The notes under the pieces: generated by a model
The model's database searches: none
Seen by the model: only the letters and a program-made list of their open reading frames with translations
Told to the model about the DNA's origin: nothing
Made by a program: the position numbers and the translations under genes
Assembly: GCA_037179335.1 (NCBI GenBank)
Contig: JAKZHN010000004.1
Location: forward strand, 1,488,001 to 1,552,000
Source: Cyclaneusma minus
Taxonomy: Eukaryota; Ascomycota; Leotiomycetes; Marthamycetales; Marthamycetaceae
DNA: 64,000 bases
Direction: 5' to 3'
In this document: one piece after another, positions 47,001-56,971 of the stretch
Numbering within the stretch: the first letter of the stretch is position 1
Layout: every line of letters starts with the position of its first letter

Positions 47001-49329
47001 TCTAGATCGCATCCATCTCTTCCTGATGGAAGGTTTGGGAAAAGAAAGACAGAAGCAGAAGTGGAGCCTTATTTATATTTGAATCTGCTTACGGCATTTT
47101 TAAAGGTGAAAAATCCTAAAATATTTATTACCGCCAGCGCGCTAAAGTGCCTTTACGGGACGAAATTGTTATTGATTAGCTTTTCTGCTATTATAGCGGC
47201 TAGTAATTTAGTCTTCTCTCTTTGTAGCAACATCTTGCAAAATCAAAGCAGTTATACAATTGCCATAGCAAGGCTACATTCCAGCGTCTTTGCGCGCTCA
47301 CAAAAGCAAGAAAGCTTGCATTGGAGTCGGACATGTCAGGCTGAATCCCCAGTTTAGAAGCTTAGGGAGAGAAAGTCAGAGGAGAAGACGGGGCCTATTT
47401 ATACCTAAATCTGCCCAAGCCAAAGTACAGGGGTGCATAAATCGAGGACATTTATTATCGCCACGCGTCAATTGATGTCAAGCAAGTCAATTGCTGTCGA
47501 GGGGCTTCTCTGCTGCTGTTATAGCGGCAAGATCGTCTCAACTTTAGACTTACTATTTCAGTCGTTTCTCCTTCTGCAACAACAATTCGCAAGGTCAAAG
47601 CAATTCTATACTAAGAGCCCGCCATAATCAAGCTTAGAATCTTTGCGCTCACACCAGCAAGAAAGCGCGCACTCGAAATGGACATTTGCTGCTTGGGAAC
47701 GTCAAAAAGGCTTGGGAAAAGAAAGACAGAAGCAGAAGTGCAGCCTTATTTATATTTGAATCTGCTTCCGGCATTTTTCAAAGCTGAAAAAGCCCAGAAT
47801 GTTTGTTACCGCCAGCGCGCTAGAGTGCCTTCACGGGACGAAGCTGCTGTGGTTTGGCTTTGCTCCTGTTGTGGCGGATAGTAGTTCAACCATTTCTTTG
47901 TCTTGAGGCGATGTTTTGCAAGATTGGAGCAAATACACGATTGCCATGGCGAGGTTTTCTTCCAGCGTTTTCGGCCTTGTACAAACCAGAAAGTCGGCAC
48001 TGGAGTCGGACTTGAGGTGTATAACTTCACTGTGACTGGTATGAAGACTTGGGAAAAGAAAGTCAGAAGCAAAAGTCCACCTCTACATATTTATACCTGA
48101 ATTTGCTTAAGGTACAGATGTCACGTGAACGAGCTAGGAAAGTTTTGTGACCGTCGGGGTATTGCCAAGCAACTTGGCTGCTGTCAAAAGTCTTTTCTGC
48201 TGTTGCTGCTGCTAGCTATTTGCAATTGTATTATAATTACTCGATATACTTCACGACGTGCAGGCTGCGACGACATTATTGGAAACCAGAGCAATTACAT
48301 CACGAGACCAATGGTTGCTATGATTACATGTAGGTTCATCATCTGTGGGTTTACACAAGCGAAACAGTCTGGGACTAGAGTGGACTGTCTGTATCGATGG
48401 CCCATTGAGCTTTCAGAGAGAAAAACAGAGGGAGAAGTCCAGCCCTATTTATACCTGTATCTTCCCAACAAAGGAGTCACGCGAACAAGCCAAAAGCGCT
48501 TTTTGGCGCCAGGCGAGAGTGCTGTCAAGCAACCCAGCTGCCATCGAAGAGTTTTCCTACTATTGCAGCGCCTAGCTATTTCCAAATCTATTCCTTCCTA
48601 GTCCTGGATTTTCTCCTCCAGCAGCAATATCTCCAAGACCAAAGCAGTTATACATTTGCCATGGCGTAGTGCCTTCCAGAGTCTTCGGACTCACACAAGC
48701 AAAAAAGCTTGCACTGGAGTCGGTGGTGAACGAGCGCGCCTCTTTGAAGCCTTGGCCAAAAAAAATGTCAGAACTACAAGCCGCCGCTAAGTATTTATAC
48801 CTCATCTGCGCAAGGTAAAAGGGTGGACAAGCTGAACTAAGACTGTTTCTTATCGCCAGGCAAGAGTGCTGTCAAGCAACTGAACTGCTGTCGAGTGGGT
48901 TTCCTGCCGTTGCTGCCGCAGCCCGCTAGGCGCTTCAATTTTGGAGAAACAGTCTTCAAAACCAGAGCCACTGCATTCCACGACTCCGTCATCACTACCT
49001 TGGTTCAGAATTTTTGCACTCACACAAGCAAGAAAACTTGCACTGGAGTCAAACATAAATTCCAATCAACACTGGTTGAAGGCTTGGAGAAAGAAAATCA
49101 AAAGTAAAACCCGCCCCCATTTTATACCTGCCCCTTTCCCAGCCACAGGCGTCACGTGAAACAAGCCAAAACCTCCCCTCCATCTAGGCGCTATCTTACC
49201 TTACTGTCGCAGGACGCCGCTGCTGTCAGTCGGCTTCCCATGTCCTCGAAGCATCTTACGCTTCCTCGCTTAGCAGCGGTAGCGAAAGCCTACCCCGAAC
49301 GCGCGCTCAGTTCCTAGATTTTCCAAAAG

Positions 49330-49395
49330 CCGCTAAGCATACCTATATACCGCTTCCCAGCCAATAAGAGCGCTCCGTTACAACAAAACCCGATT
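49330..49395. repeat. Truncated GC-rich core repeat
   Basis: Contains CTATATACC, AGCCAATAAGAGCGCT and ACAACAAAACC: the CCAAT/TATA half of the GC-rich repeat, joined directly to copy D of the 104 bp block. Confidence 0.6.
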
Positions 49396-49499
49396 TTGTC
49401 GCACGTCGACAGAAATACCCGACGCACACCAAAATGCGTAACTTTTTCTGTCGATTACGGTAAAAATAATTTTATAGCTACCTATAGCGAGATTATGAA
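49396..49499 (+). repeat. Conserved 104 bp open-frame block, copy D
   Basis: The most diverged copy; reads LSHVDRNTRRTPKC, then VDYGKNNFIA and SEIMK in the same frame, without indels against the other copies. It marks the right edge of array 1. Confidence 0.6.
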
Positions 49500-50010
49500 A
49501 AGAAACGTGCTTTGTGGGACGAATTTGAGGACTTGGTTTTGAAGTTTGGCTGTCCGAGTTTTCCGTCGTCCGTCATCCGCACCCTACTCCAGTCTTCAGG
49601 GTCAGTGTCCGAGTTAGGAGATTTGAAGTAGATCGGCTACCAGAACCGGCAAGACAACATCAACACTTGAACACACTCGGCTCACAGATGCAAGCACAAA
49701 CCGTCAGACCATTACAATGTTGATATTCTATACATCCTATCTTGAAACACAAGATGAAGTGAAAGCTGAACCGGCAGGTCATCATACAATACAAGGTCGT
49801 GATACAGTCATCCCAGGATACTCAGGAAACAACGCCGCACACACTAGAAACGCCGCTGTGGGCGCACGCCCTTTTTCGAACGAGCGCGCCCTCGCGCTCT
49901 TCATCCGCTAAGTAAGAGTATATATAAGCTTCGGGGATGGCCAATAAACCATATACCCCTTTTCTTCCTCTCCTCTTTTCCTTCGTCCTCCTCTCTCTTC
50001 CTCATCGCCC
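49500..50010. other. Spacer between array 1 and gene island
   Basis: Diverged continuation of the copy D region to about 49630 (CAGGGTCAGTGTCCGAG resembles a segment after copy B), then unremarkable sequence. No gene seen. Confidence 0.4.
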
Positions 50011-52493
50011 TCAGCTACTCCCAGCACCATTCAGCAAACTCCTCATATGTTCATACCCCTCCTGCGCAGCACCACTCAGCCCCGCCGCCGCGCCCTCCAG
50101 ACTAGGCGCACCAGGAGCATCTTTCCCCTTCACCGTCCCCGCACCTACAACCTCTCCCCCCAAATCATCACTATCCCCCTTCTCCTTCGCCCCCGCCAGC
50201 GGCAACACCTCGTCTTCAAAGTCGTCATCGAGGCAGAAGAGGTCTTTCACACTCCCCTCCACCCTCTCTTTCGGCTTTGCACCTTTACCACATCCCCCAA
50301 TCTCCCTCCTAAACAACTCAGCATACTCCTCCACACTCTTATTCAGCGCCGTTTTATCCGCTCCTGTGCCTAGCGATGTGCCGTCCCAGCCTAGCAAGGG
50401 CATTTCTTCGATCTGAGGAAGCAGGCCTTTGCCAGGAAGAAGCTTGAGCAAATCCCCTTTCACAAGCGGTCTCTCCTTCGCCTTCCTACTCATCCCATTC
50501 TTATCCATATCAGCACCCAACACCTCCTCCTTCTCCCCATCACCTCCAATCTTTCTTTTCTCATCCTTCTCTTTCTCTGCCTCAGACTCAGAACTATACT
50601 CTTCGGGCAAGTGGTATAATTCGTTGTGTAAAGTTACCAAAGCTTCATCATTCCCCACCACCGGATAAAGCGTCCAATACCCCCTCACCCTAGCCAATTT
50701 CAAAATATGTTCCAACCACGCCGGATACGTATGCGCAACCTGCTCCTTAAACGTCTTACCCAGCGCCGGCGCATTCGGACCGTTCTGTAAGCTTGTCAAG
50801 AGATGGGAGGTGAAACTGTGCAATTCGGCCCATTTGTCGCCAAAAAACAGCGCAGCGTTGGAGTTGGGGGCTTGCCAGAGGAAGGTTGCTTGTTCATTCT
50901 TTGCGTCAGATTTTGCGGCGTTGTCGATCCAGAGATCGCTGGATGAGTCTTCTTTAGGGAGAGCAGGAGGAGGGGGTGGAGTGAAGGGTGCGGAGTCGTT
51001 GAGGTAGACGGAAGGGAGGTCCAAAGAGATAGAAAGCAGGTTGGAGCCGTGGATATAGCTCGTTGCTGAATAGCGATAAGATAACATGGCGTATTTGAGA
51101 TAGTGGAAATAGAGCGGGCTCAACTCTGCGGTTGGGGAAAGCACCAAAATGTGAGACGTGTGCGGCTTGGCGGGCCAGAAGGACTCTAAAAAGCGAATCG
51201 AGTTTTCTTCAGGGGTGAGGCCGTGTTGCGGGATGCGATGGTGGAGGGTTAGTTGGTTTGTTGCGGGTTTTTCGGCACCCTTGTGGACAGGGGGCCATGT
51301 GAAGGATTTGAGGAATTGTTGGGTGGGAGCGTCGATTTTGTGGGGGAGCTCGATGGTTAGGCGGGGTGGGGGAGAACCGAAATAGTCGGCGTGGGTGAGG
51401 GAGTTGAGGAGGCAGATGAGGGAGCCGGTTGCGGAGGGTTGGGCATGGATTACTATGTCTATGGTTGCGAGATCCCAGGCTGGTGGTTTGTTAGCAGTTT
51501 TGAGGAATGAAATAGGGGGGAGGGAAATCTTACATTTTAGAGCAGTGCTATCTAGTCGGGTGATCCACATTAGGTTGTCTTCCGGGTTTGCGGGGAGAGG
51601 AATCAGCGTCTTCTCTAGCTGTTCTAGGCGTGCTTTGGCTGCCCTCAACATGATCGGGTCTTCCTCTTCTGAGCCATCGATGATCACAGCTTCGTAGTTC
51701 GTAAAGTCATTGACGTGTTTCAAAGCCGCCGATACACTCACTTCCATACGGAATTCAGAACCCTCCAACGCAAAATCCGGCCGTCCATCTGGCTTGACGT
51801 TAGCCTGTGGGATATTGACGGATGGGTACGGATCTTATGTTGCCCCAACTTACCGTGAAACATAATATCACACTCCTTTCCAACCCCATTTACAGACTTT
51901 AGTATATCCATTGGTATATCGTCTCGACCCAGTAATACGAAGTGTACCCGGTTCTTTTTCATGGACTCCATCTCGCAAGCTATCGGTAACAGGATCGAGG
52001 CGCTTTTCAGACTATACGCCGCAAACACCACATTCTGAGTACCCAACGGTCCCCCCATCGAGTTCCCATGCACAACCTTTAGCGTAGTAGCCAAGTCGTA
52101 AAACTTAATCGGCCCATTATAAAAGTGTTCCGGCACATCCCCAGCCAAGCCATTCTTCGCCTTCAGCGCATCATCCTGTTTCTGATAAGGTGCATTCGCT
52201 CCAGTCCCAAGCCTCGATCCCGGTGTTCCGCCCGGCTGATGATTGTATGATGGCCGTAGACCCGGTGATTGGGACAAATCATCGGGCATGTTTTTAAAGA
52301 AGAAGTAGAGAGCTACGACTGAGGCCAGAGCGACCAAAGCCCGCTTCACGACTCGGCGGCTGGGCGGCATGATTCCGGTGCGCCGTCGGTGGTGCCAGAA
52401 GGTGGATAGAGGAGGGACGGTGCCGGGCTTGTGGTCGTCGTCGCGTTTCCCCAGCTCCTCGTCGCCGGGGAAGAGTCGTGGTGGGAGGGGCAT
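50011..52493 (-). CDS. Probable type II membrane glycosyltransferase (fungal GT2-like)
   Basis: Three exons, 52493-51854, 51788-51534, 51479-50011; introns of 65 bp (GTAAGT...CCAG, branch CTAAC) and 54 bp (GTAAGA...CCAG, branch CTAAC). The 54 bp intron is in frame and could be read through. 787 residues. A cytosolic basic N-terminus is followed by one membrane anchor (VKRALVALASVVALYFFF, about 49-66), then a luminal domain: VVFAAYSLKSASILLPIACE, FVLLGRDDIPMDILKSVNG, CDIMFHDGRPDFALEGSEFR across the splice, LWIDNAA, and WPAKPHTSHILVLSPTAEL. These resemble the fungal proteins annotated as glycosyltransferase 2; the placement is from memory. Likely Golgi. The C-terminus is charged and disordered. 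A start at residue 41 (MPPSRRVVK) is also possible. Confidence 0.75.
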
Positions 52494-53222
52494 GGTTTAG
52501 AGCTTGTACGGCTTAAGCGCGTGGGTAGCTGAGGGAAGCAACAAGTGGCTGAGACCGCCCCAAGGGGCTGGATAACTCGGTCAAGGGATGGGTGTGAATG
52601 ATTCGGACATCGCAGATGATTGCAGATGTGAACGAAGCGACGACCTCAATGGCGGACTCAGGAGATATTAAATGGAAGAGGCAGGAGCTGTTGCGGCGCA
52701 AATATGGAAACTCGGGGTCCGTCCTGGTTGCATGGTCCGTGCTCTCTGAGAAAGTGGGCGAGTCCTTGGCATGGTTTCGACTAGATTGCAAATGATATAA
52801 TCCTAATATGAACTTTTAATAGTTTATGTCATTTGTGACTGTTTTTGTTATTGTCGAAGTTTTTTTTTTTTGAATCACTTACAAATTGCGCGAGAATTGG
52901 GAGCTATTGTTTAAAATCCGCTGGGCAGCAGGGGAGCTTTGGAGCTCTCACGGACCCCGATTTCTCCACGATCTCAGCTGCGCACCAGCCAATAAACGGC
53001 CGCTACTCTAGATCAAATCTGACTGCCCCTGATAACCGGTATACGATACCGAGATACGGACGCCGAGCGGAGCACAAGGCTGATCCTCCCTAAACCTCAC
53101 CCACGAGGAAAAGAGTAACATAGCGCCAGCTTCAACTCTGAGCGTCGCTATCTGCCATGTTCTGCGACAACTCCAGCCGATAGCTCCCGGGAAAGTGACA
53201 GCTTTCCATCCGACTGCCAACC
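52494..53222. other. Divergent promoter region, glycosyltransferase and MFS genes
   Basis: 729 bp between two start codons on opposite strands. A run of T at 52859-52870. No further gene seen. Confidence 0.45.
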
Positions 53223-54983
53223 ATGGTCTACCCCAACGAGGAGACCGGCATCGAGTTACGCGAAACTAGCCCCCCATCGTCCCAATCCACCGCCCACCTC
53301 ACTCCCGATTCCGACGACGACTGGGATCTTGACGATGAAGACGACCCGAATTCCTTCAAACTGAGATCCCATCGCAAGAACCTGGAGAAGTTTCTGGGTG
53401 GACCGGCTGAGGATGATGAGCCCGAAGATTACAATCCCACTCGGCGGAGGGGGAGCCAATCGACTGCCCAGTCTTTCGAGTTGTATACACCGGATGAAGA
53501 GCGGGCTGTTGTGAGAAAGTTCGATCGCAAGCTGGTTTTATTTGTGGCCGTGTTATATCTGCTAAGTTTTCTGGACCGATCTAGTATGTCTGATTGATCT
53601 CTTATCACTCCTAGTACACAAATACAAACACTAACAATCCCCACAGACATAGGCAATGCCCGCCTCGCCGGCCTCGAAACCGACCTCTCCCTCACCTCCT
53701 CCCAATTCTCCTGGGTCCTCTCCGCCTTCTACCTCTCCTACGTCTCCTTCTCCTTCCTCTCCCTCCTCTTCGCCACTCTCCCGGCCCACATCCTGCTCAC
53801 CTGCATCGTCCTCTCCTGGGGCATCCTCGCCTCTCTCCAATCCGTAACCACCACCTTCACCTCCCTCCTCATCCTACGCTTCCTCCTCGGCATTGGCGAA
53901 GCCGGATTCACCGGAATCCCCTTCTTCCTCTCCTTTTTCTTCAAGCGCAGCGAACTTGCTCTGCGAACTGGCTATTTCGTATCAGCCGCTCCGCTCGCTA
54001 TGTCCTTTGCTTCCACATTAGCATGGGCGATTGTGAAACTGAGCGAAAAAGGTCCAATTGCGCCTTGGAGATTGCTGTTTCTTGTGGAAGGATTTCCATC
54101 TTGTCTCATAGCCGTGCTGGTTTACTACCTCCTCCCCGACTCCCCCTCTACCGCCTCCTACCTCACTCCACGCGAGCAAAAAGTCGCACGTCTGCGTCTT
54201 CGTCATTCCTCTCCCCGCTCTACCTCCACTCTCACCAAAGGTCTGCAATGGCGCGAGATCGTACACACACTGTGCGACTTGAAAAGCTGGCTCACAGCAG
54301 CCATGTTCTTCCTCGCTAACATGGCCTTCGCCTCCCTTCCCATCTTCCTCCCTACCATAATCTCCCACATGGGCCACACCCCCCTCACATCCCAAGCTCT
54401 CGCCGCACCCCCCTACCTTTGCGCATTTGTTTCCGTCTTAATAACCGCGCGCCTTTCCGATCGTCACAGTTCCCGCTCACCCTTCATAATCTTCCACGCC
54501 TTGCTATCCTGTTTCGGCTACACGTCCCTCGCCATACTAGGCCAGGATTCCGGTATCTCGCCTTGGATCCGCTATTTCGCGATCTTCCCCGCCTGCATCG
54601 GCTTTTTTTCTACAATCACGATTATCATCACGTGGACAGTGAATAATGAGGAGGGAGAGAGTGGACGCGGGATGGCGAATGCGATGCTGCAGGCTGTGGG
54701 ACAGTGTGGACCGTTTTTTGGGATTAGGTTGTATCCGAATAATGAGGGGCCGTATTATGTGCATGGGATGGGGGTTTGTGCTGTTGCTATGGCGGGGGTG
54801 GCGGGGTTGGCGGCGGTGCTGAGGTGGTGGTTGGGGAGGTGTAATAGAAAGGCAGAAGGGGCCAAGGGGACGGGGAGGTATGAGATTGTGGGGGGCGAGG
54901 AGGGGGAAGCAGGGGAGGGCTTGGTGAGTAAGGTTGGGGATGGGGGAGAGAGGGGGGAGGGGGCGTTTAGGTTTATGCTTTGA
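53223..54983 (+). CDS. MFS transporter, Dal5/anion:cation symporter type
   Basis: Exon 1 53223-53583, intron 53584-53646 (GTATGT...CCACAG), exon 2 53647-54983; 565 residues. A 90-residue acidic N-terminal tail precedes the first helix (RKLVLFVAVLYLLSFLDRSN), completed across the splice as LDRSNIGNARLAGLETDL, the hallmark of the allantoate permease (ACS) family. Further signs: LRFLLGIGEAGFTGIPFFLS, FFKRSELALRTGYF, APWRLLFLVEGFPS and YYLLPDSPSTASYLTPREQK. Expected: 12 helices, plasma membrane, proton-coupled import of an organic anion or vitamin; substrate unknown. The C-terminal tail is Gly/Glu-rich. Confidence 0.92.
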
Positions 54984-55420
54984 TGGGATTTGGACGCATG
55001 ATATCACATTTTTTGGAAGCTTCAAATGGACTGACTGTTAGGGCATGATCATTGAGATTTCTTGGCTCGAGTGATCAACACGAGTTTTGTCGAAAATTTC
55101 CAAAAGCGACCTTCAGTGCTATCCGAAGAAGTCTGGAATAGTACGGCTGAAAGACCTCCGTGGCCAATTACTTGGGCTATCTGGATTATTCCCAATAACT
55201 TGGAATATTCCAAATTACTTTGGATATCAAAAGGGACTTCGAATATTCCCAATAACTTGGAACAATTCTGACATTTAGAGTTTTGGGGACTATCTAAGCA
55301 ACCTCAGCACTTTCCCAGCTTCACCCTCCCCCCACCCCGAACGCGGAAACTGGAAAAGAGCAAGAAAAAAAAAAGGCAAAACATCGGCTTTTCGGGTATC
55401 ATCAGTGCGCCAGGTATATG
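54984..55420. other. Spacer with 19 bp repeats
   Basis: Convergent intergenic DNA. Holds the 19 bp repeat cluster at 55175-55275. Confidence 0.45.
55175..55275. repeat. 19 bp repeat cluster
   Basis: About four to five units such as ATTCCCAATAACTTGGAAT, ATATTCCAAATTACTTTGG and ATATTCCCAATAACTTGGA, the same family as inside the MITE at 43.9 kb. Confidence 0.7.
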
Positions 55421-56326
55421 TCAAAGATGCAACAACCCCACCCTCCTCACAAGCCTCATCTCATCCCCCTCCTCACCCTCCTCAGCACACAACTCCATCC
55501 TCACATTGTCCCAGAAAGCACGTCTCCTCAACCCGCCTTTTGCGGTATCTTCCACCAATTCCAAATGCACTTTGTCGTGCAGGGCTTTGTCGGAGGGGGT
55601 GCGGCAGCGGGCGAGGGTGTCGGAGGGGGTTTCGTGGAAGAAATTGCGCCAGAAGGCGAGGCGGTCTGAGGGGGTTTGGGGGAGGTGGGGCTGAGGAAGG
55701 GGGGAGGTGAAGATGGGGGAGGTTTGGGAGGCTTGGGAGTAGAGGGATGGGGTGTAGAGGGCGGCGTGGATTGTGGTTGGTGAGTATTGTGGGGGTGGGG
55801 GGTTGAGGTTGAAGGTGGTGCTGGAAGGGGGTTCGAGGTCATCCTCTAACAGGATGCGAAGTCGGGCTTTGGCGTCGGCGAAGGCGAGGTCGATGGTTTC
55901 GTCGTCGTCGTCCGAGGTCTCCTCTTCAATGTTGTCGAGGATTGGGTGGTGAGGATGTGAGGGTGAGGAGGGTGAGGATGGGAGGTTGGTGCTGCGGTAG
56001 GCCGCTAGTGGGTGGTTGTATTTGGCGTGTGTGAGGTAGGAGACTGGCGGATTCTGCTTGTTCGGTTTTTTCACCCCTGAAGCGCTCGAGTTCGACGCGT
56101 CGCGTGCGCCACATGGCGAAATCTCCCCTTTCTCGCGCCCGCGACGTGTCGTCACATGATCTGCTCTTTCTTGAATACCAAATCGCGAATTTCCAGGCGA
56201 TTCTCGAGGCTGGGTTTGTCTCTCGGGCTCTTCTTGTTTGTCTTTTCCAGCAGCTGGGACGGGGACGTAGACGGAGGGTTGGAGGAGTGGGAGCAGGAGC
56301 TCGTCCTGGGGGGTGGGGGGTGGCAT
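55421..56326 (-). CDS. Hypothetical protein, 301 residues
   Basis: One open frame. Family not recognised. The first 200 residues are low complexity (Pro, Ser, charged), with an acidic patch (EEETSDDDDETIDLAFADAK). The C-terminal 80 residues look folded and may be the conserved part: SDRLAFWRNFFHETPSDTL, KVHLELVEDTAKGGLRRRAF and WDNVRMELCAEEGEEGDEM. No membrane or signal segments. The paired FWRNF/FWDNVR helices suggest two related helical elements. Confidence 0.55.
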   Translation of the reverse strand: MPPPTPQDELLLPLLQPSVYVPVPAAGKDKQEEPERQTQPRESPGNSRFGIQERADHVTTRRGREKGEISPCGARDASNSSASGVKKPNKQNPPVSYLTHAKYNHPLAAYRSTNLPSSPSSPSHPHHPILDNIEEETSDDDDETIDLAFADAKARLRILLEDDLEPPSSTTFNLNPPPPQYSPTTIHAALYTPSLYSQASQTSPIFTSPLPQPHLPQTPSDRLAFWRNFFHETPSDTLARCRTPSDKALHDKVHLELVEDTAKGGLRRRAFWDNVRMELCAEEGEEGDEMRLVRRVGLLHL

Positions 56327-56971
56327 GGGAATGGCTTTGGGCTTAGAGGGATTCGAGGGGATCTGAGAGGTTGAAGGGACTGAGGAAATCGAATTACTTT
56401 GGGAAATTCAAGTTACTTTGAATTGTTAAAGAACAAGTCGAGGAGATTCGGGTATGTGGGCGGAGGAGGCAGACTTCGAGTGGAAGTTTTGGGTGTGGAA
56501 ATAGTCTGGCTTGTGGTGGATTTGGTCGAGTTCGGGGTAGGTCGTCATTCAGTGGAGATGAATCAGAGGTTTTGCGGACTGGATGCTTCGTATGAGGATT
56601 TTGTTGCTTGGTGTGAATGCGGATGTGGTGTCGGGAGGTGGTCATTCAAGCATTCACAGGTGTTGCGGATAGGATGGGGAATCTGTCCGCATGAGAATGT
56701 GAGGATTTAGGTACGCTCATCAGGTATATGAATCCACGAGACCACATCGACCGCGCATGTGTGAGTCCTTCCCTCCAGAAGTCCATAACTATGCCACAAA
56801 TCTACTGAACTAGTTCTGTTCTTTTTCTATAGATTCTCTCGTTGCAAGTGAACAGCTTCCAGAGCCGCTCGAGTTCTCGCATCGCAACGATCATTACCTA
56901 CTTACCAAGACTTTCTCTTTCTTACGAGACATCAAGGTCTACCTACCCAGCTCTACGAGTCATCACTACCT
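56327..56971. other. Divergent promoter region with a 19 bp repeat remnant
   Basis: 645 bp between the hypothetical protein and the kinase gene. At 56391-56425 AATTACTTTGGG, AAATTCAAGTTACTTTGA recalls the 19 bp family. The long leader before 56972 has C/T-rich blocks (56815-56835). Confidence 0.45.

Larger units (their letters stand above)
43440..49200 (-). repeat. Array 1: 16 diverged ~340 bp TATA modules
   Basis: TTATA elements on the plus strand (TATAA on minus) lie at about 43681, 44269, 44608, 44901, 45256, 45619, 46002, 46370, 46710, 47073, 47399, 47750, 48091, 48449, 48795 and 49122: spacing 293-383 apart from the first gap, which holds a MITE. On the minus strand a unit reads: block near GACAGCAGCTGAGTTGCTTG / ACAGTA, 75-130 bp later (A)GGTATAAATAGGG, 15-45 bp later a C/T-rich block (CTTCTGACTTTCTCTCCCAAG split by variation), a variable stretch, then a commonly kept GTGCAAGCTTTCTTGCTTGT hairpin (GCAAG-CTTT-CTTGC). 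Units differ a lot elsewhere. Short ORFs occur but none recurs in all units, so I read the units as non-coding or micro-peptide loci. Transcription would run leftward. Confidence 0.8.

Noticed and set aside
46995..47357. 120-codon plus-strand ORF in array 1 (with PYLYL)
   Set aside because: PYLYL-like peptides come from reading the TATTTATA block antisense; frame and flanks are not kept between units, and the promoter-like order is on the other strand.
43440..49200. CRISPR-like array
   Set aside because: Units are about 340 bp and diverged, in a eukaryote; there are no short identical repeats with spacers and no cas genes.
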